Positions 47,461 through 59,444 of a stretch of DNA of 64,000 bases are shown here, one piece after another. The notes below the pieces were generated by a model, which did not search any database, had not been told where the DNA came from, and saw only the letters and a list, made by a program, of their open reading frames with translations. The position numbers were made by a program, and so were the translations under genes. Position 1 is the stretch's first letter. Every line of letters starts with the position of its first letter. The stretch is from Aptenodytes patagonicus. Taxonomy: Eukaryota; Chordata; Aves; Sphenisciformes; Spheniscidae. Where the stretch lies: assembly GCF_965638725.1 (NCBI RefSeq), contig NC_134951.1:103005811-103069810 (forward strand). Direction: 5' to 3'.

Positions 47461-47765
47461 AGGTACCCCTGTGGATGCGAAGTCACCCACTGCAAGAAAT
47501 CCCAATCTCGGAGTGCCAGCGCCACCTTCTTGTCAAGGAATTTAGTGGCAGGCTCTGAAAACGGCGACCTGCGACTGCTAGCGTTTGCTTGTGTCAAAAC
47601 CCACGCAGGTTTTTTGGCTGGCACCACAGAAGACACTCAGTTTGCACCACCGGGCCGGTGCGGACGGGTCCCGCACCCTCCCGGCCCAGCCCGCCCGGCA
47701 TGGCGGCCCAGAGGAGCCGGCCGGACCCGCAGCATGCTCCAGGGCCGGGTCCAGCTCCCGCTCCC
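47461..47765. promoter_or_regulatory. CpG island (candidate promoter)
   Basis: By hand count 47461-47760 is about 64% G+C with about 22 CpGs in 300 bases, an observed/expected ratio near 0.7. It is the only stretch in the window I found meeting CpG-island criteria. The densest part is 47648-47760 (ACCGGGCCGGTGCGGACGGG and following). An ATG at 47700-47702 sits in a good initiation context (G at -3 and +4) and opens 54 codons beginning MAAQRSRPDP, rich in P, A, G and R, ending at a TAA. A longer plus-strand frame (47452-47961) needs a TTG start, so I do not call it. CpG islands usually mark promoters; a first exon of a coding or noncoding transcript could lie here, in either direction. No TATA box or clear splice donor was seen. 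Confidence 0.5.
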
Positions 47766-47769
47766 CTCA

Positions 47770-50040
47770 GCAGGGGCAGGCAGAAAACATTTTTACAAAG
47801 AAGGCAGCTTAAAACTCATGGGAAGCCATCTAAAATTAGACTCAACCCAGCCTCCTCCTAAAAGGTCCATTATTTTTCTTGATGCTTTGAGACAGTCTTT
47901 TTCTAGTGGGAAAAATAAAGGGAGCTTTCTGCTGTTATTTTCTTCGATGCAAAGAAATTAATTTTCCCAGTAACTGTTCAAAAGCAAAAATGTTTCTCCC
48001 ATACAAGCAATTTTTCCATAGGTAAACATTCCTACAGCAAGACTTTAAAACAAACCAAGATGTTAGTGGGTATTAAAAAGATTTTAGTCATATTTAGGTC
48101 TAGTAGAATGTCATATTTGGGAGATAGAAAGTTTTATAATCTTCCCCACTCAAAACCAGCAACTCAATGCACTGTTAAATCAGCCGTCAGCTGCCTGGAA
48201 GAGAGGCTAAGCTCCTCGCTAACGAACCCTTCAACCCACCAAGGAGCACCATGACGAGAGCCCATTGGGAAACCTGTCTCTTCTTCCTGTGCCAAAAGAC
48301 TCATGGCTGCGGTTGGTGATTTCGTCTGTGTGAAATGAACCAGCAACACCAAAAAAATTACATCTCTCGAAGAATTTCAGAATTACAAAGTGTGCCAAAC
48401 GGATGTCCTCAGAGCTCAAATGCTCTGGTGAGTTACAGAGACAGCACAGAGCTGGTGTCGGCAGAGGGGAAGACTCTGTTTTGTTGTCCCAAAGTCCATT
48501 AAATATGACGTGGAAACACGTACAATCCTCAGGGTGTGAGAATAAGTTCTGAGCCTCTCCAGTTTACTTCTCTGAAACAACTGTCACCAAGGGGTTCTTC
48601 TGATGCCATCTACAATTAAAAAAAAAATCTAATTCCCTAAACCACTTTGGGTGCTTTGATCATTTAGTCCATATGCTATCAATATAATTTCACTTCAGTC
48701 ACCAGACAGCACAAGTAATAGCCTACACATTTTCATGCATCTCTTTTTTCCAGTTTCCACCTGGGATGGATGTAGACACAAATTCCCAAAGCAAAACACT
48801 AAGTATTTCTGTTCTGAGCGTACAGCATGAGGAAACATACTCCAAAGAGATTTTCTTTTCCAATACAGTTTTGCATCAGATGATGCAGATAAATATTGCT
48901 GGATACTCATCCAAAAAATAAGGCTCTGAACATTTCAAGACTTGCTCTCCCCTGCAATCCTGAGGTTAGAAGTTGAAGAGCAACAACTGCAAAAGGATGT
49001 GACCTTTTAATCGCATTCAGGAATCTGGAGCTTGCCTGTCCTTGCTGTCTGGATTGAAGACATTCGATGAGCGAGGAAGAGAAGCAGCAGAATCAAAAGG
49101 AAGTACATGCTGAAGTTACACATCCACGTGTATACAGGGAAAAATATAGATTTCCCAGGGTAAATAAAGAAGTTTGCATTGTACTTCATAGCAGAGTTGG
49201 CTGCATGTGGTGTTAAAAATCTGTCCCTCACCTATTTACTCAACTTGATACCACCTTCCTATAAATTTAAGTGACTCCAGCAAAGCTGTTAGGGTGAGCT
49301 GTCTATCTTCTGCTCTTAGAATCCACTGAGATTGCAGCCAGATTGTCAATGCTAGATTTTTATAGATATAAAACTTGCATATACATACACACCCCCCTGC
49401 AACTAGTTGTTAAAAAAATGCAAATGGCAAAACAAAAAGGCAAAGAGAGGACACTTGGAGAAATACAAAAACAACAGCTGAGAATGTCAAATAAAAAAAA
49501 TGAATATTTTCAACTTTTAGAAAACTCTTGAAAATGTTGATTATTGTTGTGAAATATGACTGTATTTCACATCCCCAGCCTTGATCTCAGGAACATTCAG
49601 TCCTAATACATTTAACTGCTTAAGAAGAAATATCAGTTTAAGCTCTCCAGCAAGCGTGCACTCATGCCTTCCCTGGGACTCCTCAGCAACTGGCTGTGAT
49701 ACGCATTTCCCTTGCATAACACAGACTAGGAGTAGTCACAATGTGATGGCCAAGGTAAATTCACACAGTGAACCTGGAACAGCACAGCTAGACCCAGCGT
49801 TACTTCAAAAGCGGAGCGGCACTGATGCTACTGAATGACTGGTGGTGCGCTGGGGGAAGGCACTGACCTTCCTCTGTCCTGGTCCTGCTGTCGCTCCCTG
49901 CTCACCCCAAATCGCCCTCTCCATCTCTGGGGGACACATCCCTGGAGGCAGTTACGCTCCGGGGGAGCTCCTTCTCCCTGCCTGGAAGATTGCTCCCATG
50001 GCAAAAGCTGAAGCCTGCCTCAACCCTGCCCATTTCCTGT
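47770..50040. other. Unique noncoding sequence
   Basis: No gene or repeat recognised. Frames are under 90 codons and overlap on both strands. If the CpG island is a promoter, transcribed sequence could extend into this stretch, but no exon could be identified. Confidence 0.55.
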
Positions 50041-50049
50041 TAAGAGCCT

Positions 50050-50092
50050 GTATACATATATATGTATAGTATGCATATATATTTAATATCAA
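50050..50092. repeat. TA-rich simple repeat
   Basis: TATACATATATATGTATAGT followed by ATGCATATATATTTAATA, alternating pyrimidine and purine and partly palindromic. Confidence 0.8.
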
Positions 50093-50226
50093 TTACAGGG
50101 AAGACAGGGCAGTCTTTCAAACTTCCAATATGTCAACATACTGTATAAACAGGAAGCAGCACTGTAGCAACAGGTCATTAAAAAGCCTGCAGACCGACCA
50201 AGAATCATGAGAGTCATCTGAAAAAT

Positions 50227-50245
50227 GGGGGGGGGGGGGGGGGGG
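50227..50245 (+). repeat. G19 homopolymer
   Basis: Nineteen uninterrupted G bases, then AGTGG. Likely to form a quadruplex and prone to sequencing and length error. Confidence 0.97.
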
Positions 50246-50249
50246 AGTG

Positions 50250-51225
50250 GAATATCAGGCCTTTTCCACCACAGCTGGCATATCCTAAATCTCACAGTTT
50301 CATACCCTCACAGAAGAGATATGTGTTTCATGGAACCACCCGAGCAAGCAGTGTTACAAATAGTCATGTATTTTCACACTGCCTTTTCCCATAACACCCT
50401 CCCTATCGCTTAATCGCCTCTGCTCTTTTGCTTTCTCCTTGATACACACAAAACTTCTACAGAGGGTGGGGAGAGAGGCTCAGAAAGCAGTTTTGTCTCC
50501 TTTGGTGGGAGCCTTTCCATGGCAGAGGCACCCTGAAAGCAGCAACCTGCCTTCCCCTCCTTGCAGACTTTAATCCCTTCCCTCTCCCTGCCTTCCACCT
50601 TGAAATGACATTGTAAGGAAAGTCACAACCGATTCGTTTCTCAAGAAGCTGTCGTGGGATAGCAGAGATCGGCTGCCAGCTGGAGGGAATCCGGGGGGGA
50701 GCTCTGACCCACCCAAGTTCTTGTTCATGACAAAAAGTCCCCACTATAGGATAGAAAAGCCCGACATTTACAGTATCACTGTGAGTGCTCTCATCTAGAA
50801 AGGATCCTCGTTAGTATTTCCTATCCCATTAACCAGCTGAAGGTGATATATATTCTAGTTTACCAGTAACATCTGAATAGCAGCTCTATTTCTTTTTTTT
50901 TTTTAAAAAAAAAAGTAAAATTAAAACCACCCTCCTTCCCCGGAGTATTCACCATTTTATAATCCAAGCCGTCCCAATGCAGCATGAGTATGCACACAAG
51001 CAGCTATGTTTTTTTTTAACATCTGCTTTTCTTTTTCTTAACAGGAAACCAACACAATTTCCATGACAAAGGAGGATTCTAGTGTTATACTCTCATTTAT
51101 CTGTCATGTGTACACTTGGCAGCATTTGATCTTTATTCTCTAGACGCTTAAGAGATAATCTAGGAATTATTGCTTCTTGACAATACAAACAATAAGACTA
51201 TCTATAAATAAACCGCAGCAAGGAC
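50250..51225. other. Unique noncoding sequence
   Basis: No gene recognised. A T-run followed by an A-run (TTTTTTTTTTTTAAAAAAAA near 50893-50912) is locally self-complementary. Minus-strand frames at 50410-50744 overlap each other in different frames. Confidence 0.55.
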
Positions 51226-51229
51226 AGGG

Positions 51230-51580
51230 TGAGGATCACTTCGCACCCGCAGAGGGACTGCTAGTTCTCATCTATTTTTTGGCCATTGCTGGGGATCAGG
51301 AGGTCACCCTCCTTTCTGAGCCCTTTTTGTGCGAGCCTGCACACGGGGAAGACGGGCCCTCACACAAAGCACCTCTGAAGAAATTGGTTGACTTTTTTTC
51401 CCCTCTTCTTGCCAGTCTCCCTGACAGGGAGCTGGGCTTTGGTGGGACCAGGGAAGGCGGGAGGTGACATCCCAGTGGGCGGCATGGCCCCCGCCGCCCC
51501 TCCACAGTACCTGCAGCACTGGCAGCCAGGCTTCACTCGCAAACCGCAGCTCAGCAGACGGAAGAAAAGGTTTTGCGTGA
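51230..51580. other. G+C-rich patch with overlapping open frames
   Basis: This patch has more G+C than its flanks, and seven or so CpGs cluster at 51455-51565 (AAGGCGGGAGG, GGGCGGCATGG, CCCCGCCGCCCC). Five frames on both strands are open for 60-96 codons, which reflects low A/T rather than coding. Two of the plus-strand ones start only at TTG. CACAGTACCTGCAGCACTGG may look exon-like but no family is recognised. A weak CpG cluster or an unrecognised exon are both possible. Confidence 0.3.
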
Positions 51581-51794
51581 GGTATTTAACCTTATCTCCA
51601 CTCTATGAATTTCAGTTTGAAAAACCAGGAAGTGTAATATTCTTTAAATAAGTTGCAGGCACAAAACCATTGTTTAGTTTATGCTATACTCATGTCGGGC
51701 ATTCTTGCTAGCACCCACCAGATGCTGCTCAACTTTTTTTTCTTTTAAATTTTACTGTTTGTAGCATCTCCCCACGGATATTCTTGTTTGCCTT

Positions 51795-51868
51795 GGGCCT
51801 GATCCAAACAGCTATGGGAGGAAACAGCCAGGACGCCTATTGACTTCTATAAAAGTTGAACCAGGGCC
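51795..51868. mobile_element. Palindromic MITE-like element, type 2 (GGGCCTGATCCAAA ends)
   Basis: GGGCCTGATCCAAA at 51795 is mirrored by TTGAACCAGGGCC ending at 51868; about ten of fourteen terminal positions agree after reverse complementing. CCTATTGACTTCTATAAAAG inside matches the CATTGACTTCAATGG string common to this repeat class. It is 74 bases, noncoding and decayed. A single arm of the same kind is at 9566. Confidence 0.5.
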
Positions 51869-51869
51869 A

Positions 51870-52650
51870 TGGGCAGTAATGGATACAATCCACTGAGCCT
51901 TTCTTGAAGGCTCTGAAATTAATATCAGCCCCTTGATTTACATGTCACTAACACGACAGGTACGTTTTAAAAAGGACAACCTTTCCTTTTTCCTGTCTCT
52001 TGCCTTCTACATGAAAATGTTGCTCACTATAGAAAGATACATTTGTAAAGAAACCCTCACATTCCATCAGAGAGAAGTTTTCTAAGGAAATCGTTTCAAG
52101 ATAGAAAATTAAAGACACTAGCTAAATTTGTTCCAGTTTAATATCTTCACTGTCAAATTATGAGATTGACCCGACAAATGCTTCATCATGGCTGGGATTT
52201 TCTTGGAAGTGAAGAGCACAAAATCAGTTGAGAGCCTGTTCCAAAGTCATTTATAGCCAGATGCAATTAAAATAAAATGGCATATTGCCTACCTCCCTGT
52301 GGCATCCAGAGGCTGGAGGTCTCTCAGATTTCTATACAGTTAATGAGAGTTAGGAGCCTCAGTATAGAAGCTAAAGCAGCCTTTGAACAAGGAGACACAA
52401 CTGACATAAGCGTGCTCAGCATGCAGCTACTTGAAACCACCCAAGAGAAAATGCTGAATGCAAGGCATTGCCCCAGATATTTATGCCTCCCAGGGCTTCT
52501 GCCCTTCATTCCTTGCTACAGCGAGGTTATCTTTCCCTATTTCAGATCAGCAACCTGGGACACCTCTTCACAAAAGACTCTGCCTTGTTTTTCAAAGACT
52601 CAAGCAGAGGTTACCCTTTTAAATGACATTTGGTACCACAAGCCATGTTT
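51870..52650. other. Noncoding sequence with an unrecognised 126-codon frame
   Basis: An ATG at 52277 opens 126 codons on the plus strand (beginning MAYCLPPCGI). I recognise no domain. TACAGTTAATGAGAGTTAGG with AGCCTCAG near 52335-52362 recalls another class of decayed amniote repeat containing GTTAGGAGCCTAAG, which suggests the frame is accidental. Confidence 0.5.
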
Positions 52651-52654
52651 AATG

Positions 52655-52750
52655 TAATAACTCGGTGGTTGGAGCATTACCCTGGGAAGTGGAAACCTGG
52701 GATCTAGGTCTTTTTCAGCCTGGGGTTGTCCAAATAAGTGAGCCATCAAA
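52655..52750 (+). repeat. tRNA-headed SINE relic (MIR-like)
   Basis: TAACTCGGTGGTTGGAGCAT, TACCCTGGGAAGTGGAAACC and TGGGATCTAGGTC match in order the tRNA-derived head of reptile/bird MIR-type SINEs (CTCAGTGGTTAGAGCATT, CGCCTGGGAAGTGGGAGACC, TGGGTTCAAGTCC). An A box (TGGTTGGAGC) and a decayed B box (GGGATCTAGGTC) are both placed as expected. Confidence 0.65.
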
Positions 52751-52754
52751 AACT

Positions 52755-55700
52755 GGCCAGAGAGATTAAATGCCCAAATGAGAGAACTATCCAGACATAG
52801 ACCAACAATAGCTCTATTTTTATGTACACACTTATTTATATTCATCTTACTTCAGCTCATTTCCTTATTAAAAAAAGCTATTTCTGTCCAAACAGACCTG
52901 CTTGAGGTTTGCCAAACCAACAACTGAACTTTTTTAAAGCAGAGATTTGATGCCAGAGGTGGTCTTAAAAAAAAAAATTAAAATTACAAGAAATTGCTCC
53001 TTAAAAATAGAGAAACAAAAGGCTTAATCAACTTGGGCCATTTAAAAAAAGAGGTGTGCCTTGGCTCAAGGAATCAGCTTCACCCTTCAAGGGTGAAAAC
53101 AAGCAACCTCATTCAGGATTTGCATTTATATTTCAGTTAATAGAAGAAAAAAAGCCTCAAAACAAAACAGGAAAGAGTAGTTCTAAGTGTTATTTTTTCC
53201 TCTCTTCATGGCTGTTAATCACATGAGCAACTTCACTAAATCTTCTGAGTATTTCTATTAGTAAGTGCTCAATATTGTAAATAAGTGATACATAGTTTGG
53301 CCTATAGACAGCATAGCAAAGACATCTGGAGAAAAAAAAAAATCTTTGTAAGCATACATATTAGTATTTGTACCTTTATCGGCATGTCTATTGTGTTAAA
53401 AATACACGCAAGCAAACAGTTGGCACCATGTGGGGAGAACCGCAGAGAAGACCTAAAAAAGGTTAGAACAGTATGGCCAATTATAAAAAAAAAAAATCTC
53501 TTTAACCTCTTTTGGTAATTTCTTTGCATTATTTACATATCCTTTTCATTAGTTAAAATAATATTCAGCAATTTAAATATCCCATGCAGAAAGAACTAGA
53601 TAGAATAGGTGGAAAGTGACAGTACCTGAGAGGCAGTTTTCCATTTAAACACTCTTATTATTTACAGGAAATATTATATTTTTGACTGTCCACCAGGAAA
53701 ATTTTAACAATATATGCAGTTTTAGGTGAATCCAGGTCAAGATATTTCAGCTGTCAAGAAGCAACAATTTATCTCGGGTCAGTTCAGCAATAATTTGCCC
53801 CTGACTGAGATGCCACAATGATTCATGGAAAACTATAGATTGGATGTCTCTTTCTGTTCGCCTCCATGGGCTGGCTCCATACTAGATTTCACCTCCAGTG
53901 ACCTCCACACTCTTCCCTTTAGCTGAATCATAAGTGGTGGATGATGGAAATCCTACAGACATAGTATATTATGGGAAATGCAGTCCAGCTGCGAAGAGTG
54001 AGCCACAGAAAGTGACTTCTAGTTAGTACTCTCCAGTCTTCAAGCTTGTTTTCCTTTCTCTCAAGCCTCACGCATCTCAGCCATTTTTCACCTGACTAAA
54101 TGAAGTCAATTTTTACCTATGAGTAAAATGATTAAATAACCTGACTGGTTTAAAAATAAGTCTGTGCATATTGACTGCTCTTCTAACCCGAGCTGTATCT
54201 TCCTCCCGTGGCCACTTTTAGGAGGCCTGTGCGAACAGAGCACAGCTGGGGATCTTGGTTTGGGAAACAAAGACAGCACTTTATGTCATTATTTCTGTCT
54301 TACACCAACCTTATAATCTTTGCGTTCATTGGCTCGATACAAGTGCTGTTACTAACAGCAGTCCTGCAGTGCATTTGTCCCTTAGGACCTTGCGAGTGGG
54401 ATTCCTGTTAGAGCTACTAATTGAAGGTGAAGCAAAAGGAACGAAGGATCTATTCGAACAGTTCCTCCAGGTCCCAATACTTGTGCTTTTATACAGTAGA
54501 TAGGTTGCACTAGGTCTACTCTAATAAGCAGAAACTTGGACTAAAAGTGGGCCTAGAATACCATTCCGTTATCCTGTCTCTGTCCACTGCCAAAGCAAGT
54601 ATTACATCAGTTATTATAGGCGCATGCATGTGCACGCACTCTCCACACACATTTTGTAAATGCGCCTTTGTATAGGGAATGTATGAACATATGTATGCGT
54701 GTATAGAAAACCAACTCAGTTCGCATGTGGCTCACAGACAGCCTTTCCTGCCATCTAACTATGGCTGTAAATGAATCATAACTCCAGCAAAAATTTCTAC
54801 TTTCAGACTCATGAAAAATGTTATATTATTTTTGGCTTGTGTCAAAGAAAAGCAGGGTGATAAAAAAGTGGTACAGTAAGGTCCAAGTTCATCTGCATTT
54901 TCACCTGTACATGTCTTTTGAGATCTCTCTAGGTTCTGTTTACTTGCATAGACTCAAGAAGCATACTTTATGTTTACATTTATTCTGTTTTATCACACTG
55001 CAGATGTAAAGAGCCCATTTAGGAGTGTGCATTTTATATACATATAGTAAGTATAATGATCTACGATTTGGTTCTATAATCTGCATAAATATTAATCAGT
55101 TAGACTACAAAAGCAGCAAGTTTGAGCAAATTATGTAGAAACTTTAATATTTTACTTTATGTTTGCACCATTCTTCACCCATACTCAAAAGAGTGAGCTT
55201 AATCCTTAAAGAAAATCTATGTGAAAGGGAAATTACCCATCGCTTTTCACTTTGCTGCCATAAGAATGAATTCCAACAATTAACAGAAACAGCTTTCTAA
55301 TCTATCCTGTCACCCGTACTCCTAGACAAACAAAGATACCTCGATAGTGCTGCCATCCAGAGGAGAAGAGACATGTAAAGGGCAGACAGCCTTAACAAAA
55401 TGAGAAGTCTTGCCAGCAAGATCTTTGTCCACGATGATGCTTCCTCCGAAACAAACTCAAAAGAAACTCTAGTACAATGTTTTTGTTACTGAATTATATG
55501 CCACTCCTTCATCCAGCAGTCTAGCCAGACTGCACATTCAGAGCTGGCTCTCGCTGCCATAATTTCACAAATCCAAAATACTAAAGACAAAAGCTTGGCA
55601 AGACAGAAACATTAGATCCAAACACTGAATCTGGGGAAATAAAAATGAGACATGTGTAGTTCATGACATGGGCTAATGCGCTCTTCTTGCTTGTCTCACA

Positions 55701-56195
55701 ATACCTTGCTTTCATAAACGTGCTTCCTCCTATTCCTGCCAAAAAGTCCCAAGACAAGCACTTGCAGCTATGCTAGCCTTACTTTTTTTTTTTTTGCCAC
55801 TACATGCAAGCAGTGAAATGACTGGCTTAAGTCTCAGCTGTTGTCACATCCTGCCCCAGCCCTGGACCTCCAAACTACATGTACTCCATCCCACCCTATG
55901 TCATATTACTTCCCCAACTCCCTTCCTTCCAAAGAAAGACTATTAATGTTTAAAATGGATCTAGTCATCCTGTGAGGACCTGGGAGGGGTGGCAATGCAG
56001 ACTCAAACCAGGTGGATCCCTTCTTGAAGTCCCTCCTGAGGTTCCTGAACATACCTCCTTAGATCCAGCCTCATGCAGGAAGACAGGGCATGCATGTCTG
56101 AGGAGAGGCACCCGCGAGGAAAGCAAAGTCCGTTATCCTTGTTGCGATTGACACTGCCTTGCAGTTTCAACAGACAGTGCTCTAGATGCATTATG
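52755..56195. other. Unique noncoding sequence
   Basis: No gene supported. A-runs lie near 52968-52978, 53331-53341 and 53487-53498, and T13 at 55783-55795. AGGCGCAT at 54618-54625 and ATGCGCCT at 54660-54667 are exact inverted copies around CA-rich sequence. Frames are under 85 codons. Confidence 0.6.
53079..53097. repeat. 9-bp inverted repeat with one-base spacer
   Basis: TTCACCCTT at 53079-53087 and AAGGGTGAA at 53089-53097 are exact reverse complements around a single C. The GGGTGAA core also ends the type 3 MITE at 14362, but no further similarity is seen. Confidence 0.85.
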
Positions 56196-56201
56196 GTGTC
56201 T

Positions 56202-56247
56202 AAAAACTGCCCACAGGGGCAGCAAAAAACTGCCCACAGGGGCAGCA
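56202..56247 (+). repeat. Perfect 23-bp tandem duplication with internal hairpins
   Basis: Positions 56202-56224 and 56225-56247 are identical. Each unit contains CTGCCC and GGGCAG separated by four bases, so each copy can form its own six-pair hairpin. The two copies can also pair with each other. Confidence 0.95.
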
Positions 56248-56249
56248 AA

Positions 56250-59190
56250 AGATTTTCCTAGTATAGCAAAACCTTCCAGTTGGGAAAGGCTACTCTGGTG
56301 TAACCTCACCGAGCCTCTTTCTTATAGGGGTTAGGGAACAGAGGACATTACTCAAGGGTGGAACAGCACGGGAGCTAAAATATTTTCTTTCGCTACAGCG
56401 TTGCTGCTTGAAACAGGGCATGCGCTAACTTACAATGGAGCATTTTTAGTCCTGCTGTCAGCTCAGGACTGATTGATAGAAGCTTCTCTTCTCTGAGACC
56501 CAGTTTCTTCCCTAACCTCCTTTTGAATGCTGATGAACTACAAATGCAATCCTCCCACTGTAAGGTATGATGCAGCTAAGCAGTTCATGTGAGGATGCAA
56601 AACTTCCTTAAAGTTTCAGACATCTATCTGGTCTATGAAGGTTGTTTCAGGAAAAAGACTATAATAATTAATAAGTAGTGATTATGAGACTTCATGAGTA
56701 GAGAAGGATAAATAAACCATGAATCACAGCTAATACCTCCTCCCATACCCACAGACCTCTACAAACAATACATCTTTGACATACTTTATCGTCAAATCAC
56801 ATACACATTTCCATGCTTTCTAACCCCCGGGCATTACTACAGCTGGGTCACTAATTTTTCAACTTTAAACCACAGTCTGAGCACCCACTTTTATGAGCAG
56901 AAAACAGCAGGCTAGTGGCTAGCACCATGGAGTAGGTGCACAGAATCAGATAGCACAATAACCTGATCAGCACTAACTGTCCTGCTAAGTCCTTTACGTC
57001 ATAGGTAAGGAGGAAGATTTGTTATGGACTCTAGCAAAGAAGAGTGCTTTGACGAATCAACTTCAACAAAGGAGACACTGACTTTCAGTCTTAAGTAAGA
57101 TATCCCTGCCTTTGTGCTAAGGTTTGGGCAACACAAGTATTTCTCTCCCCCCTACGGTTAGGGTAAAAATACTTCTACACCATTCCTATAATCTTCAGTG
57201 GAATTTCAGTCTCCTTATCCCACAGCTGAGTTTGGTCCACAGAGCGCAAAAATAGATTTGCCCTGCCAGTTTTCAGCAGTGTACCAGCCACCAACAAAAA
57301 CAGTTCCTATTAATGATTAAATGGGAAACTTTACAGTTCCTCTCCCACACAGGTCTTTGCAGACCTTTTTGGCATGACATTGAAAAAAAAAAATTGCATA
57401 ACTGCAGCTGCTTTTCCTTTAGACCAAGAACTATGTTTTCAGTTAGTTATGTTTTCAAATTTGGATTGGAAAAAAGTTCAAACAGAATTTCACTCCAGCA
57501 ACTGAGTCAATATACAACATGCTCCTGCTTGTATGGGAGAAATAAGTATGCAAAAAGCTACGCAGTGAGCTTGCAGGGGTAATGAATGTTTGCTTGTAGA
57601 ATCTGCCAGGGGGTGGATGGTGGGTAACCGAGCTCACCTGCAAACCACCTTGTAGGCCAGTCATATCACTTTAATCTTTGGATCATGCTCTGCCCGAGGC
57701 TGCGTCCTGAGCTGCAGCGCTGCCAGTACAGGAACACAGCACTCTCAAATATAGTATGAACACCTTTATAAGCTGTGCCCAATGTTTTGACAAAACTAAA
57801 TCAGCTATAGTGTTAAAGAATAATTTGACAGGGCAGCCATGGCTCTATTGGACAGTTCAGCTGGGATCGCTGTGCTGGTCAGGACTCACACCTATTTGTA
57901 TACAGACTGACACAGCTATGCTGGCAGACATCCCTCGTACAGAGCTGGCCTCAAAGGAGATTAGGACAACTGAGAGGAAAATTTAGTTCATGCTGGACAG
58001 TTTTCAAGTATAAAGTGATTTTTTTCAGAGCAAAATCCAAAGTGTTTTGTCTAGTCTACTGAAGGAGCCTCAAGAGCACCAAAGGCCACAGGGGCAAGCA
58101 GCAGGACACAGTTCACCTTCAATATAGCTAAACTCTCCCCCCTACCCTAAACGTGTGCCCTTGTCTCACTGTCTGTTGGGTGTTGCCCCTGGCCTATGCT
58201 GTTCCTTGGAGCTTGCCCAAGGACTTCCTAGGAGACTGCCAGATGGCATGGATCAAAATCATGCCAGGAAACATGCTAACAATTAAAACAGTATGGGGCA
58301 CCTGCAGAAGAGTGCTCAAGGCTATGAGCAGGACCTGTTGAGTTTCCTAGTATAGACTTAGCCTTTCCACGCACCACTATAATAAATGAATAAACTCTAC
58401 ATAGCATGTAGTTTGTCTTGGAGATCTATAGGAAGTATAGCCCACACTTGGTTCTTAGACACCTCTGCATACCAAGTAGCTCAAATGCCCCTGAGCACTG
58501 CACTGGAATTCTAATTTCACATGATGAGTGACCTATTTTGAGTTATTTTTCTGTTGCCATATAGACACAGAGATAAAATACATGAAAACAGTAGTGAATG
58601 ACATATTGTCTGAGATATCTTTATAATAATTCATTTACTTTGCAAATAATGTTTCAAACAGCCTACTGGTTCAGTTGCTACAAGAAAGGCAACATATCAG
58701 CTTTGCTTTCTCCACAAGAAATATTTTTCAAACGTATCTGATACAAGTGATTTTTTCCTTTCATGGAGTTAATGAAATATTATATAGTTATATACCCTTC
58801 ACAAAATAACACTGGGATGAAGAATTTTCAGAGCTAGAAGATCTCTTCCGTAGATGGATACAGACCTAGCAAGCAATGAGAGTGGCAGGTGGGTGAGCGA
58901 TCAGTTGACCACTCACATGCATGAAACAGTCTAACTTCAGAATTACATACGGGTCTTCATGCTCATTGCACGTAGTTCTCTGCCTTTTGTGTGATAGCAC
59001 CACCAAAATACACCAGCTACACATATTGCAGCACAGAAATGTCAGTATCTGGTCACCTGTTGAGGTAATTTAACATGTCACTGAAAAATTGTCACTGCCT
59101 GGGTATCAAAGCTTATAGACTCTACTCCTCTAAGCCAAAAGATTAACCTGTGACTTAAGAGGGCAGGCTGCAGATGTAGAGCACATCTCA
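56250..59190. other. Unique noncoding sequence
   Basis: No gene recognised. Frames are at most 89 codons. 57700-57725 has a few CpGs without forming an island. Confidence 0.6.
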
Positions 59191-59194
59191 GAAA

Positions 59195-59440
59195 ACATAG
59201 AAACACAAAATAACTGAGACTAGGACAGATTTCTCTTTGTCTGCTTCAAGCCCTCGGTCAAAGCAGAGCCAGCTTACGAGTTACATCAGACCAGTAAGTA
59301 CCAGTAAAGTTTTAATTACCTAGCCTCCAAGGACAGGGATTTCACTACATTTCTGAGAAACTGCTCCAGTGTTTAAACATCCTCTTAAGTCCCAATTATC
59401 CAAGAGGCTTGTTCTCTACCAAGATACATAACTTATTAAC
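59195..59440 (-). mobile_element. CR1 LINE, 3' fragment (reverse orientation)
   Basis: Plus-strand order is AACATAGAAACACAAAATAA (3' end, for AATCATAGAAT...), CTTCAAGCCCTCGGTCAAAG and CAGAGCCAGC (for CAAAGCAGGACCAGC). Then come CCTAGCCTCCAAGGACAGGG with ATTTCACTACATTTCTGAGA (for CCTCCAAGGATGGAGATTCCACAACCTCTCTGG) and AACTGCTCCAGTGTTTAAAC (for AACCTGTTCCAGTGCTT). It is diverged and 5'-truncated. Confidence 0.78.
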
Positions 59441-59444
59441 CGAC

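Noticed and set aside
47452..47961. 169-codon plus-strand frame over the CpG island
   Set aside because: It opens at TTG; the first ATG is at about residue 94, leaving some 76 codons. Low stop-codon density from high G+C explains its length.
52277..52657. 126-codon ATG frame
   Set aside because: No domain recognised, and part of it overlaps sequence that resembles a decayed repeat.
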